In this document: piece by piece, positions 25,903-36,772 of the stretch
Position numbering within the stretch: the stretch's first letter is position 1
Layout: every line of letters begins with the position of its first letter
DNA from: Cronobacter dublinensis subsp. dublinensis LMG 23823
GTDB lineage: Bacteria > Pseudomonadota > Gammaproteobacteria > Enterobacterales > Enterobacteriaceae
Assembly: GCF_001277235.1 (NCBI RefSeq)
Contig: NZ_CP012266.1
Coordinates: 2,356,001 to 2,420,000, forward strand
Direction of reading: 5' to 3'
Length of the DNA: 64,000 nt
Position numbers and translations under genes: made by a program
Notes under the pieces: generated by a model
Told to the model about the DNA's origin: nothing
Databases searched by the model: none
What the model saw: the letters and a program-made list of their open reading frames with translations, nothing else

Positions 25903-25929
25903 CGCGGCGGCGTCACGCACGCCGCCGCG
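25903..25929 (+). repeat. Perfect GC-only inverted repeat between glycyl-radical gene and yciT
   Basis: CGCGGCGGCGT and ACGCCGCCGCG arms of 11 bases with a five-base loop, without a T-tract. It begins eight bases after the stop of the upstream gene. It may protect the mRNA 3' end or reduce read-through into yciT. It does not look like an ordinary intrinsic terminator. Confidence 0.7.
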
Positions 25930-25944
25930 CATAACGATGCAGAT

Positions 25945-26700
25945 ATGAATTCCCGACAACAAATTATTTTACAGATGGTGATTGACCACGGCCGCATGAG
26001 CGTGGCGGATCTCGCGAAAACGACCGGCGTCTCTGAAGTCACCATTCGTCAGGATCTGAACCTTCTTGAAAAGCAGAGCTATCTGCGCCGCACCCACGGT
26101 TTCGCCGTTCCGCTTGACAGCGACGACGTTGAAACCCGCATGATGAATAATTTCGCGCTGAAGCGGCGTCTCGCAGATTTCGCCTGCTCGCTGGTGAATG
26201 ATGGCGAAACGGTGTTTATCGAAAACGGCAGCACCAATGCCCTGCTGGCACGCGCGCTGGCGGAGCAAAAAAAGATAACGCTTATCACCGTCAGCAGCTT
26301 CATCGCGCATCTGCTGAAAGAAACCTCCTGTGAGATAATCCTGCTCGGCGGGATCTATCAGAAGAAAAGCGAAACGATGGTCGGCCCACTGACGCGGCAG
26401 TACATTTCGCAGGTACATTTCAGCAAAGCGTTTATCGGCATTGATGGCTGGTCGCCCGACACGGGCTTTACCGGTCGCGACATGATGCGCGCAGACGTGG
26501 TCAACGCCGTGCTGGAAAAAGGCAGCGAGGCGATTGTTCTCACAGACAGCAGTAAATTTGGCGCGGTGCATCCGTATACGCTCGGCCCGGCATCACGCTT
26601 CAGCCGTGTTATCACCGATGATAACCTCAAAGACAGCGCACGCGACGCGCTCAGCGACTCTGGCCTGACGCTTGATATCCTGTCGCCCTTTCCTGCCTGA
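25945..26700 (+). CDS. yciT: YciT, DeoR-family transcriptional regulator
   Basis: 251 residues. The N-terminal DeoR helix-turn-helix (MSVADLAKTTGVSEVTIRQDLNLLEK) is followed by a sugar-phosphate-isomerase-like effector domain containing ENGSTNALLARAL and FIGIDGWSPDTGFTG. DeoR regulators usually respond to phosphorylated sugars. The sequence is close to E. coli YciT, linked there to osmotic stress. It lies 49 bases after the glycyl-radical enzyme gene, separated by a hairpin, and could control that cluster or fsaA. This is inference from position only. Confidence 0.9.
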   Translation: MNSRQQIILQMVIDHGRMSVADLAKTTGVSEVTIRQDLNLLEKQSYLRRTHGFAVPLDSDDVETRMMNNFALKRRLADFACSLVNDGETVFIENGSTNALLARALAEQKKITLITVSSFIAHLLKETSCEIILLGGIYQKKSETMVGPLTRQYISQVHFSKAFIGIDGWSPDTGFTGRDMMRADVVNAVLEKGSEAIVLTDSSKFGAVHPYTLGPASRFSRVITDDNLKDSARDALSDSGLTLDILSPFPA

Positions 26701-26751
26701 CCTGCCCTGTTTAAAAAAACACCGTCGCGCGGTTTAGGCCGCGCCTTCGCT

Positions 26752-26765
26752 TGAGATTATTCTCA
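26752..26765 (+). promoter_or_regulatory. Palindrome resembling an RcsB box upstream of osmB
   Basis: TGAGATTATTCTCA is a near-perfect palindrome similar in form to RcsB-type sites. osmB is a known Rcs target in E. coli. It lies about 155 bases before the likely -10. The match is by eye only. Confidence 0.35.
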
Positions 26766-26918
26766 GCGCCAATTAAGACTTTTTACCTGTCTGAATTCGC
26801 TTAAGAAATTAAAATTACCTTAGCGATATTACTGAGTGTTGATTGTCACCTGCGTGATTCTTTATTCCGTATCGCTGCACCGTTTCACGGGCTGGCGCTT
26901 TAAGCTGTGATTTAGCCA

Positions 26919-26928
26919 CTATACTTAA
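26919..26928 (+). promoter_or_regulatory. osmB -10 element, likely sigma-S type
   Basis: CTATACTTAA is a strong -10 with the leading C preferred by sigma S and no good -35. It lies about 50 bases before the osmB start. osmB is induced by high osmolarity and stationary phase in E. coli. Confidence 0.6.
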
Positions 26929-26977
26929 CTTAAAGTGAAAAGCCTTTCCGTGAATCAATTATTCAGGAGAAAGTATT

Positions 26978-27193
26978 ATGTCATTAAATTACAAAAAAGT
27001 AGCCACGGCACTGCTGGCCGTTACTCTGGTAGCTTCTCTGAGCGCATGCTCTAACTGGTCCAAACGCGACCGTAACACCGCTATCGGCGCGGGTGCAGGT
27101 GCAATCGGCGGCTCCGTGCTGACCAATGGCAGCACACTCGGCACCCTCGGCGGCGCAGCGGTAGGCGGGATTATCGGCCACCAGGTTCATTAA
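26978..27193 (+). CDS. osmB: OsmB, osmotically inducible lipoprotein
   Basis: 71 residues. A lipoprotein signal ends at LSAC (Cys about residue 23). The mature part is rich in glycine (AIGAGAGAIGGSVL...GGAAVGGIIG), forming glycine-zipper helices that can insert in membranes. AGGAG stands before the ATG. It lies between yciT and pyrF-yciH as in E. coli, and is likely under sigma S and Rcs control. Confidence 0.95.
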   Translation: MSLNYKKVATALLAVTLVASLSACSNWSKRDRNTAIGAGAGAIGGSVLTNGSTLGTLGGAAVGGIIGHQVH

Positions 27194-27280
27194 CAGTGGC
27201 CCGCAAAAGCATAACGCTTTGACGTATTACTCGCATCACCGAATAATTACAGGTCTGGCTATACCGCAGTAAACATAACA

Positions 27281-27312
27281 AAATAGCCACGGCGTTTTCG
27301 CCGTGGCTGAAA
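27281..27312 (-). terminator. Terminator of pyrF-yciH operon
   Basis: AGCCACGGCG and CGCCGTGGCT arms around a four-base loop, followed on the minus strand by ATTTTGTT. On the plus strand there is no T-run, so it serves yciH mainly. Confidence 0.7.
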
Positions 27313-27313
27313 A

Positions 27314-27640
27314 TTATCCACCCGCGAGTTTAACTTTCATTCCTTTGGCCTCAAGCAGGCTTTTAATTAATTCCCGTTTGTCGCCCTGAATTTCAATCAC
27401 GCCCTCTTTGACCGCGCCGCCACAGCCGCATTTTTTTTTGAGTTCGGCGGCAAGCGTATTCAGCGTGGCGTCGTCTGCGTCTATGCCGGTGATAAGGCAC
27501 ACGCCCTTTCCTTTACGTCCGCTGGTCTGTCGCTGGATACGCACCACGCCGTCGCCTTTCGGGCGCGCGGGCGCGGCTTTCGGCTCATCAATACGGCCGG
27601 TTTCGGTGGAGTACACCAGACGGCTATTATTATCGTTCAT
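27314..27640 (-). CDS. yciH: YciH, SUI1/eIF1-family translation factor-like protein
   Basis: 108 residues with the SUI1 fold, including the segment KKCGCGGAVKEGVIEIQGDKR, closely like E. coli YciH. The homologue is proposed to act at translation initiation and under stress. Its start codon overlaps the pyrF stop by one base, so it is translated from the pyrF mRNA. Confidence 0.94.
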   Translation of the reverse strand: MNDNNSRLVYSTETGRIDEPKAAPARPKGDGVVRIQRQTSGRKGKGVCLITGIDADDATLNTLAAELKKKCGCGGAVKEGVIEIQGDKRELIKSLLEAKGMKVKLAGG

Positions 27641-28374
27641 TATCCCTCCTGCTTCAGAGACGCCAGAATATCGCGCAGCGCCTGCGAGGGATCCGCCGCG
27701 CGGGTAATGGGGCGCCCGATAACCATATAGTCAACGCCCGCCTGCTGCGCCTCGGCAGGGGTCATGATGCGGCGCTGGTCGCCCGCGTCGCTGCCCGCCG
27801 GGCGAATGCCGGGCGTGACCAGTTTGAAATCCTGGCCGAATGCCGCTTTAAAGCGCACCGCCTCATGCGCGGAGCAGACCACGCCGTCGAGACCACACTG
27901 CTGCGTGAGGCGGGCCAGACGCTCCGCCTGCTCGGCCGGGCTGAGCGGAATACCGAGCCCCTGCAGATCGTCGGCTTCCATGCTGGTTAAGACGGTAACG
28001 GCAATCAGCAGCGGCGCGTCCTGGCCAAAAGACGCCAGCGCCTCTTTCGCCGCGGTCATCATGCGCGCCCCGCCGCCTGCATGGACGTTCACCATCCAGA
28101 CGCCAAGCTCCGCCGCCGCCGCAACGGCGCGCGCGGTGGTATTCGGGATATCGTGAAATTTCAGGTCGAGGAAGACGTCAAAGCCGCGCGCGATGAGGTC
28201 ACGCACCAGTTGCGGGCCGAAGAGCGTAAACATCTCTTTGCCAACTTTCAGGCGGCAGTCACGCGGATCGATGCCATCCACGAAGGCCAACGCGCTGTCG
28301 CGGTTGTCATAATCGAGGGCGACAACCACGGGGGAATGGGTAACAGAATGAGAGGAGGATGCAATTAACGTCAT
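27640..28374 (-). CDS. pyrF: Orotidine 5'-phosphate decarboxylase
   Basis: 244 residues from the ATG at 28374, with GAGGAGG before it. The longer open frame to 28518 has no such site. The enzyme makes UMP from OMP, the last step of de novo pyrimidine synthesis. The catalytic DLKFHDIPNT motif is present, and VVALDYDNRD and VTPGIRP mark the TIM barrel. It is the first gene of the pyrF-yciH unit, downstream of lapB. Confidence 0.97.
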   Translation of the reverse strand: MTLIASSSHSVTHSPVVVALDYDNRDSALAFVDGIDPRDCRLKVGKEMFTLFGPQLVRDLIARGFDVFLDLKFHDIPNTTARAVAAAAELGVWMVNVHAGGGARMMTAAKEALASFGQDAPLLIAVTVLTSMEADDLQGLGIPLSPAEQAERLARLTQQCGLDGVVCSAHEAVRFKAAFGQDFKLVTPGIRPAGSDAGDQRRIMTPAEAQQAGVDYMVIGRPITRAADPSQALRDILASLKQEG

Positions 28375-28608
28375 GACCAGACCTTCTGACAGGCGCACCG
28401 GCGCGGCGCGGAGTTGATAAACGGCAAGCATTCTACCCGCCGACCGCCCAAATTTACAGGCCAGATCGCCCTGCCTGGCCGGCTGTTGTCCCATGAGTGC
28501 GCTGACGCCCGCGCACACGGGTTACACCTAAAAGTATGTTGTAACTAAAAATCCCGTAAAACGTAACTGCCGCGAACGAGTCGCGGCAGGCGTGATGAAT
28601 CAACAGGG

Positions 28609-29778
28609 TTACTGGCCGTCAAGGCCACGAATAGGTTTGATGGTGGACCAGGCGCGACACGACGGGCAGTGCCAGTAGAGCGTAAAGGCGGTGAATCCGC
28701 ACTTCTGGCAGCGATAGCGCGGCTTGGTACGCACCTGCTCGCCCACCATATCGCGCAGCACCATCAGACTCTCTTTCGCGCGCCCTTCTTCTGCTTCGTG
28801 GAGATGGTAATCCATCAGCCGGTGGAACACGCGCATCGTCGGGTGGCGTTGCAGCTGGCGAGTGATATAAACCTGCGCGCTGTCGGCGCCCTCACGCTGC
28901 TCCAGCACCTGAGCAAGCATCAGTTCCGCTTCCGCGCCGGTGTTCTCCTCTACGCAACGCCTCAGGAATTCCGCCCACTCGTCCGGCTTATTAAGCTGCT
29001 GGTAGCAGACCTGCAACATTTCCAGCGTTTCGCTCACCAGCTCGCGATCCTGCCCGATAACCTTTTCGAGCATCTCCACCGCGCGGGCGTAATCGCCACG
29101 GGCCATAAAAATACGGCCCATCATAATGGACACACGGGCGCTGTTGCGGTCCGCCGCCGCACCCTTTTTCAGCAGAGACATGGCGCGATCCATGTCTTCG
29201 TTGCTCATCGCCTGGAGCGCCAGCTCGCAGTAAAAATGCGCGATTTCGACGCGCTGATGTTCTTTGCCAAGCTTTACCAGCCGCTCGGCGACATCGATGG
29301 CTTTCTGCCAGTCGCTGGTGGCCTGATAAATTTGCAGCAGCTGTTGAAGCGCGCTGATGCGAAAATCGGTTTCATCCACCAGTTGGTTGAACATATCTTC
29401 AGCGCGGTCGTAGAGCCCGGCGGCCATATAGTCGCGGCCAAGCTGCTGCACCGCCAGCAGGCGCTGGTCGTAGGTCAGAGACGCGCTTTCCATCAGTGAC
29501 TGGTGAATACGAATGGCCCGGTCTACCTCGCCGCGCGAGCGGAAAAGGTTACCAAGCGTCAGGTGGGCTTCCACGGTGCCGGTATCTTCCTTGAGCATCT
29601 CAAGAAACAGGTCAACCGCTTTATCCTGCTGATTGGACAGCAAAAAGTTGACGCCCGCAACGTAATCGCGCGAGAGTCGATTCGCTTCCTGCTCTTTATC
29701 CTGTTGCGCACTTCTGCGGCCCATATACCAGCCATACGCAGCGGCGACAGGCAACAGCAGAAACAACAACTCCAGCAT
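28609..29778 (-). CDS. lapB: LapB (YciM), lipopolysaccharide assembly protein B
   Basis: 389 residues. An N-terminal membrane anchor (LELLFLLLPVAAAYGWYMGRRSA) precedes about nine TPR repeats. A C-terminal rubredoxin-like metal knuckle has two Cys pairs (CQKCG and CPSC). It acts on the cytoplasmic face of the inner membrane, promoting FtsH-dependent breakdown of LpxC and so setting LPS levels. It starts six bases after lapA. Confidence 0.97.
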   Translation of the reverse strand: MLELLFLLLPVAAAYGWYMGRRSAQQDKEQEANRLSRDYVAGVNFLLSNQQDKAVDLFLEMLKEDTGTVEAHLTLGNLFRSRGEVDRAIRIHQSLMESASLTYDQRLLAVQQLGRDYMAAGLYDRAEDMFNQLVDETDFRISALQQLLQIYQATSDWQKAIDVAERLVKLGKEHQRVEIAHFYCELALQAMSNEDMDRAMSLLKKGAAADRNSARVSIMMGRIFMARGDYARAVEMLEKVIGQDRELVSETLEMLQVCYQQLNKPDEWAEFLRRCVEENTGAEAELMLAQVLEQREGADSAQVYITRQLQRHPTMRVFHRLMDYHLHEAEEGRAKESLMVLRDMVGEQVRTKPRYRCQKCGFTAFTLYWHCPSCRAWSTIKPIRGLDGQ

Positions 29779-29784
29779 AGAGGG

Positions 29785-30093
29785 TTAATCCTTAACAGCA
29801 GGCGCGACGGCGCTGGCAGAGGCCGGCTCCGCAGGCGTCAGCTGCTGCTCAAGGCGTTTCACTTTACGTTCGGCGCGCGCCAGCTGCAGGCGAACGCGCA
29901 GCCAGAACAGCCCGCAGATGATCCAGCCGATGATAAAACCGGCACCGAAGAGCGTCGCCAGCAGCGTGGAGATACGATAGTCGCCCTGCGCCAGCAAGAA
30001 GTTAAACGTGACCTGTTGATCGTTTTGCGCGCCCAGCGTGACAGACACGACGAAAATGGCTAATACCAGTAAAAAAATAATCAGATATTTCAC
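29785..30093 (-). CDS. lapA: LapA (YciS), lipopolysaccharide assembly protein A
   Basis: 102 residues with two membrane helices (about residues 2-21 and 44-65) and a basic coiled coil towards the C-terminus (LARAERKVKRLEQQL), then an Ala/Pro tail. It is the partner of LapB in the same operon. Confidence 0.96.
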   Translation of the reverse strand: MKYLIIFLLVLAIFVVSVTLGAQNDQQVTFNFLLAQGDYRISTLLATLFGAGFIIGWIICGLFWLRVRLQLARAERKVKRLEQQLTPAEPASASAVAPAVKD

Positions 30094-30240
30094 ATGACAT
30101 CCCGTATGTGTTTTGTGCGACCCATGTCCCAGCCACGGCCTACCGCGCTATACGTTATCATTTCCACCCGTTGCGTGAAATGATAAAGCGCCAGGACATC
30201 CCTTATAAATAGGGGCGTTACGGCGAAACTCAAGGCGCCG

Positions 30241-31005
30241 TCACTGTTCTGTATCGCGCCGGGCGATTTCCACCTTTTCTTCCACCGGCGGCGTCAGCGG
30301 CCCGCAGAGGCGTTGCGCAAGCCAGGCGGCAATCGTTACCAGCAGCCAGGAGAGCAGCGTCGCCACTACCAGATCGCGCGGCCAGTGCATGCCGAGCAGC
30401 ATCCGGCTACCCATCACGCCGATGGCCCACACGGTGAGGACAGCCAGCGTCCAGGTGCGCCGACGCGGCCAGAGCAGCCCGAAACCGAGCATCGCCCAGC
30501 TTGCCGCAAACATCGTGTGTCCCGACGGGAACGCAAAACCGGTCTCTTTTTGCCAGTGCTTACGCAGCCAGCCCGGAATATCGGTTTCGTTCTGCAGTTG
30601 TGCTTTGACCAGCTCGCCCCGCGCCTTGCGCTTTAAATTGTAGAAGTCGTCGACCGGGATGTTACGGTTTTTTTCAAGCCAGATAACGAACGGCCGCGGC
30701 TCCTGAACTTTTTCTTTAATCAGCGACTTAGACCACTGCCCGGCCATGATGACAAGACCTAAGATAGCAAACAGCATCAGCGCCGGGCGCAGACGAAACC
30801 GCAGACACCACAAAAACCAGCCGCACAGCAAAACGTGAGTAATGATGCCCCAGGGCTGGGTGACGGTTTCCGTCATCCAGAACAGCATTTTAAGCCACAG
30901 CGAACCGCCGCCCGGTTGCCACTGCCAGCCTGATATCCAGACGGTCAGCGGCATAATTAGCAGCAGCGCGGCGCCGACCGCGGTACGTTTTGCAATTGCC
31001 AGCAT
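30241..31005 (-). CDS. pgpB: Phosphatidylglycerophosphatase B / undecaprenyl-diphosphate phosphatase
   Basis: 254-residue PAP2-family enzyme with six hydrophobic helices. The phosphatase motifs are KEKVQEPRP (motif 1), PSGHT (motif 2) and SRMLLGMHWPRD (motif 3). It dephosphorylates PGP, undecaprenyl diphosphate and related lipids on the periplasmic side of the inner membrane. It is divergent from ribA. Confidence 0.96.
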   Translation of the reverse strand: MLAIAKRTAVGAALLLIMPLTVWISGWQWQPGGGSLWLKMLFWMTETVTQPWGIITHVLLCGWFLWCLRFRLRPALMLFAILGLVIMAGQWSKSLIKEKVQEPRPFVIWLEKNRNIPVDDFYNLKRKARGELVKAQLQNETDIPGWLRKHWQKETGFAFPSGHTMFAASWAMLGFGLLWPRRRTWTLAVLTVWAIGVMGSRMLLGMHWPRDLVVATLLSWLLVTIAAWLAQRLCGPLTPPVEEKVEIARRDTEQ

Positions 31006-31203
31006 GTTCTCTCCTTTTTCCTGAAGTCCTTCAAGAATAACCGAAAATCGCGCCCTGCAGGATAGTTAGCTATTGATATGATTGCTCAATAGCGCACGTC
31101 TTAGTGAGGCGAAGGGTGGCGGGATGTGGCAAAATAGACAGTAACAACAGAAAGCCAACAGACTGGCAGGCGCCTGCGGGCGTCATTATATCCGGAGAAT
31201 CAC

Positions 31204-31797
31204 ATGCAGCTTAAACGTGTGGCAGAAGCCAAACTGCCAACCCCCTGGGGCGATTTCCTAATGGTGGGTTTTGAAGAACTGGCAACCGGACAGGATCACG
31301 TAGCCCTGGTATTTGGCGATATTTCCGGCGCTGAGCCGGTGCTCGCCCGCGTGCATTCTGAGTGTCTGACCGGCGATGCGTTGTTCAGCCTGCGTTGCGA
31401 CTGCGGCTTCCAGCTTGAAGCGGCGCTGTCGCACATCGCCGAAGCCGGGCGCGGCGTGCTGCTCTACCATCGCCAGGAGGGCCGCAATATCGGCCTGCTG
31501 AATAAAATTCGCGCCTATGCGTTGCAGGATCAGGGCTACGATACGGTGGAAGCCAACCATCAGCTCGGTTTCGCGGCCGATGAACGCGACTTCACGCTGT
31601 GTGCGGATATGTTCAAGCTGCTGGGCGTCGATGAAGTGCGCCTGCTGACCAATAACCCGCGCAAGGTGAACATTCTTACCGAGGCGGGCATTAATATCGT
31701 CGAGCGCGTGCCGCTGATTGTCGGGCGCAACCCGAAAAACGCGCACTATCTTGATACCAAAGCCGCCAAAATGGGGCATCTGCTCTCCGGTCAGTAA
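31204..31797 (+). CDS. ribA: GTP cyclohydrolase II
   Basis: 197 residues. The zinc-binding region is HSECLTGDALFSLRCDCGFQLE with three cysteines, and RQEGRNIGLLNK is the GTP-binding/catalytic stretch. It opens GTP to the first committed pyrimidine of riboflavin synthesis. CGGAG stands before the ATG, and a strong bidirectional terminator follows. Confidence 0.97.
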   Translation: MQLKRVAEAKLPTPWGDFLMVGFEELATGQDHVALVFGDISGAEPVLARVHSECLTGDALFSLRCDCGFQLEAALSHIAEAGRGVLLYHRQEGRNIGLLNKIRAYALQDQGYDTVEANHQLGFAADERDFTLCADMFKLLGVDEVRLLTNNPRKVNILTEAGINIVERVPLIVGRNPKNAHYLDTKAAKMGHLLSGQ

Positions 31798-31807
31798 CCG
31801 GTGTCGT

Positions 31808-31838
31808 AAAAAAGGCCTGCGATTGCAGGCCTTTTTAT
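31808..31838. terminator. Bidirectional terminator between ribA and acnA
   Basis: AAAGGCCTGC and GCAGGCCTTT arms around GATT, with A-run and T-run on the two sides. It can end transcripts of both convergent genes. Confidence 0.85.
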
Positions 31839-31853
31839 TTATGCGGCACCGCG

Positions 31854-34529
<2,676 letters not shown>

Positions 34530-34697
34530 AGCTCCTCCTTCAGTCCTGAGATAGCGATGCCCCGATTGTTATCAGGGTCTGTATTAAAGATAACACAAAC
34601 ATGTCGTAACGATTTGATAACAACCCGAATCGCTAAAAGTGAGAAGACGCCGAGGGGGGAAAAGCAACGCGCCCGGCGAGAGCCAGGCGCGGAGTGA

Positions 34698-34796
34698 TCA
34701 GTGAGCAAGCATCCAGACAAGCTGACACCAGAACAAGGAGGAAACCGTAAATACGCCAATCCATGACCAGTATTTGAGCGTGAGCTGATTATTCAT
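34698..34796 (-). CDS. YmiC-like 32-residue membrane miniprotein
   Basis: A 32-residue frame starting MNNQLTLKYW with one aromatic-rich hydrophobic helix (SWIGVFTVSSLFWCQLVWML), ending AH. It lies just upstream of acnA on the same strand, where E. coli has the miniprotein gene ymiC of similar make-up. The ribosome site is poor. Identity rests on position and composition recalled from E. coli. Confidence 0.6.
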   Translation of the reverse strand: MNNQLTLKYWSWIGVFTVSSLFWCQLVWMLAH

Positions 34797-34946
34797 ACCT
34801 GTTACACCAATAATTAAAACCGTTGATCCATCTGGCGTTTGCCAGCGTTGTAAAGATTGCTGTGTGTAATTTTCCTCGCTGCGTTAACAACGAGAACAGA
34901 TAAATTTAGGTTAAATGAAATTCTTGTTTTTTATTATCAACGCCAG

Positions 34947-35123
34947 TTAGCGTTTATTGTTTTTGTGATCTTGTTCCGCAAATAAAGCGATAAAATCTTG
35001 TTGCTCTTTTGTTAGCTTCCAACCCGCCGGAAGGGTCGTAAAACCCCCTTTCGGGTCGTTTTGGTGCCTGTCATCTGGTTGACATATTGGCGAACGAATG
35101 AAAGCCTGCTGTTGTAAAGCCAT
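34947..35123 (-). CDS. Small conserved protein coupled to YmiA
   Basis: 58 residues from the ATG at 35123, which has GGGGT before it and lies two bases after the ymiA stop. The sequence (GGFTTLPAGWKLTKEQQDFIALFAEQ) is hydrophilic with an amphipathic C-terminal helix. The frame is open further upstream, but there it overlaps ymiA. It may correspond to the small gene beside ymiA in E. coli (yciX/ymiB), which I cannot confirm. Function is unknown. Confidence 0.6.
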   Translation of the reverse strand: MALQQQAFIRSPICQPDDRHQNDPKGGFTTLPAGWKLTKEQQDFIALFAEQDHKNNKR

Positions 35124-35125
35124 GC

Positions 35126-35254
35126 TTAACCCCAAAAGGTCCATACCAGAAGCGCAATCCCAATCCAGAACAGGGTTGAGATGCCGAACACCGCCAGCCA
35201 CGCTTTACGCTTAAGATCAGGATCTCTTTGCGATTCGTCGCTTTCTGATGGCAT
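35126..35254 (-). CDS. ymiA: YmiA-like small membrane protein
   Basis: 42 residues. A basic N-terminal half (RDPDLKRKAWLAVF) is followed by one membrane helix (GISTLFWIGIALLVWTFW), ending in G. This closely resembles E. coli YmiA. The ATG at 35254 has CGAGG six bases before it, so the longer frame to 35395 is not used. It is coupled to the 58-residue gene downstream. Confidence 0.8.
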   Translation of the reverse strand: MPSESDESQRDPDLKRKAWLAVFGISTLFWIGIALLVWTFWG

Positions 35255-35609
35255 TGCTAACCTCGTACAATCGACATTGCTTATCATATCGTCACCAAAC
35301 AATTGGCAGAAGTAATCATCAGTTGAGATAAATCCTAAAGAATATCCAGCGAAAAATCCAGCACCTTTACGATCATTTTTCGAGAAAATATTCAATCTTT
35401 TGACGTGAAATAAATTATTGAAGTTGTGAATTTGCGTAGCTGAGAATTATTTCCTACTTTTGTCGTGACGAGACGACACCTTACCCTTACTATTAATAAG
35501 GAATAGCGCAGTAATAATTTCACTTAGTGCGAATGATTATGTTTTTGAATTGAATAAAGGCGGATTAAAGAGGCGTACCTTTGCACCAGTGAAAAGGTAC
35601 GCGCAGGAA
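35255..35609. other. AT-rich ymiA-cysB intergenic region
   Basis: About 355 bases, clearly more AT-rich than its surroundings. It must hold the ymiA promoter and the cysB 3' end. The only structure I can name is the cysB-proximal inverted repeat at 35573-35602. Confidence 0.5.
35573..35602 (-). terminator. Possible cysB terminator hairpin
   Basis: GCGTACCTTT and AAAGGTACGC arms of ten bases around a ten-base loop, just after the cysB stop. The T-tract on the minus strand is weak (CTCTTTAA). Confidence 0.45.
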
Positions 35610-36584
35610 TTATTTGGCGGGTAATTTAATATCTTTAAACATCGCTTCAATATCTTCATTCGAGCGCAACGCCACGGCGGCGTCCACGACATCACGCGTC
35701 AGATGCGGCGCGAAACGCTGAATAAAATCATACATGTAGCTGCGCAGGAACGTGCTGCGGCGAAAACCTATCTTGGTGGTGCTGTGGCTGAAGATGTCGT
35801 GCGCGTCGAGACGTACCAGGTCAGGATCAGAGACCGGATCCACCGCCATACTGGCAATCACCCCTACCCCTAACCCAAGCCGCACGTAAGTTTTAATCAC
35901 ATCCGCATCGGTAGCCGTGAATACGATACGCGGCGTCAGCCCCGCGCGGTTAAAAGCGGTATCGAGTTCCGAACGCCCCGTGAAGCCGAACGTGTATGTC
36001 ACCAGCGGATATTGCGCCAGCTCCTCAATATTCACGCTCTCTTTTGATGCCAGCGGATGATCGGGCGTGACGACGATAGAGCGGTTCCAGTGATAGCACG
36101 GCAGCATCACCAGATCGTCATAAAGATGCAGCGCTTCGGTGGCGATAGCGAAATCGGCATTGCCTTTAGAGACGGCCTCGGCTATTTGCGTCGGCGAGCC
36201 CTGATGCATATGCAGCGAGACGCGCGGATAACGCTCAATAAAGCCTTTGATAACGCCAGGGAGCGCGTAACGCGCCTGCGTGTGCGTGGTGGCGACATAG
36301 AGTGAACCTTTGTCCGGCCAGGTATGCTCGCCCGCCACCGATTTAATGGCGTCAACTTTTGAGAGGACTTCGCGGGCGATGCGGATAATCTCCTGACCTG
36401 CCGGCGTCACCTGCGTAAGGTGTTTGCCGCTACGGGCGAAAATCTGAATCCCCAGTTCATCTTCCAGCATACGCACCTGTTTACTGATGCCGGGCTGGGA
36501 CGTGTAAAGCCCTTCCGCTGTAGATGAAACATTCAGGTTATGGTTCACCACCTCAACGATATAGCGCAACTGCTGTAGTTTCAT
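35610..36584 (-). CDS. cysB: CysB, LysR-type activator of cysteine regulon
   Basis: 324 residues, with the N-terminal LysR helix-turn-helix (MKLQQLRYIVEVVNHNLNVS, TSQPGISKQVRMLEDELG) and the C-terminal inducer-binding domain. It activates sulfate assimilation genes with N-acetylserine and represses its own gene. The length equals that of E. coli CysB. It lies downstream of topA on the same strand, separated by the topA terminator. Confidence 0.98.
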   Translation of the reverse strand: MKLQQLRYIVEVVNHNLNVSSTAEGLYTSQPGISKQVRMLEDELGIQIFARSGKHLTQVTPAGQEIIRIAREVLSKVDAIKSVAGEHTWPDKGSLYVATTHTQARYALPGVIKGFIERYPRVSLHMHQGSPTQIAEAVSKGNADFAIATEALHLYDDLVMLPCYHWNRSIVVTPDHPLASKESVNIEELAQYPLVTYTFGFTGRSELDTAFNRAGLTPRIVFTATDADVIKTYVRLGLGVGVIASMAVDPVSDPDLVRLDAHDIFSHSTTKIGFRRSTFLRSYMYDFIQRFAPHLTRDVVDAAVALRSNEDIEAMFKDIKLPAK

Positions 36585-36723
36585 GACCGACCATCCAGAA
36601 TCAGAGATGCCTGTGACGCAGGCTTAAGACGATTTCATAATAAGAAAGGAAGATACTATAACCACTATATCATTTATAGCTTCTGTGTATAGTTCATCAA
36701 AAAAAATAATAAGCTTGTTATAA

Positions 36724-36756
36724 AAGCAAAAAGGCCAGCTTTCGCTGGCCTTTGCA
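36724..36756 (-). terminator. topA terminator
   Basis: AAGGCCAGC and GCTGGCCTT arms around a four-base loop, followed by TTTTGCTTTTA on the minus strand. Confidence 0.8.
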
Positions 36757-36772
36757 TGAAGTAACATGAGCC

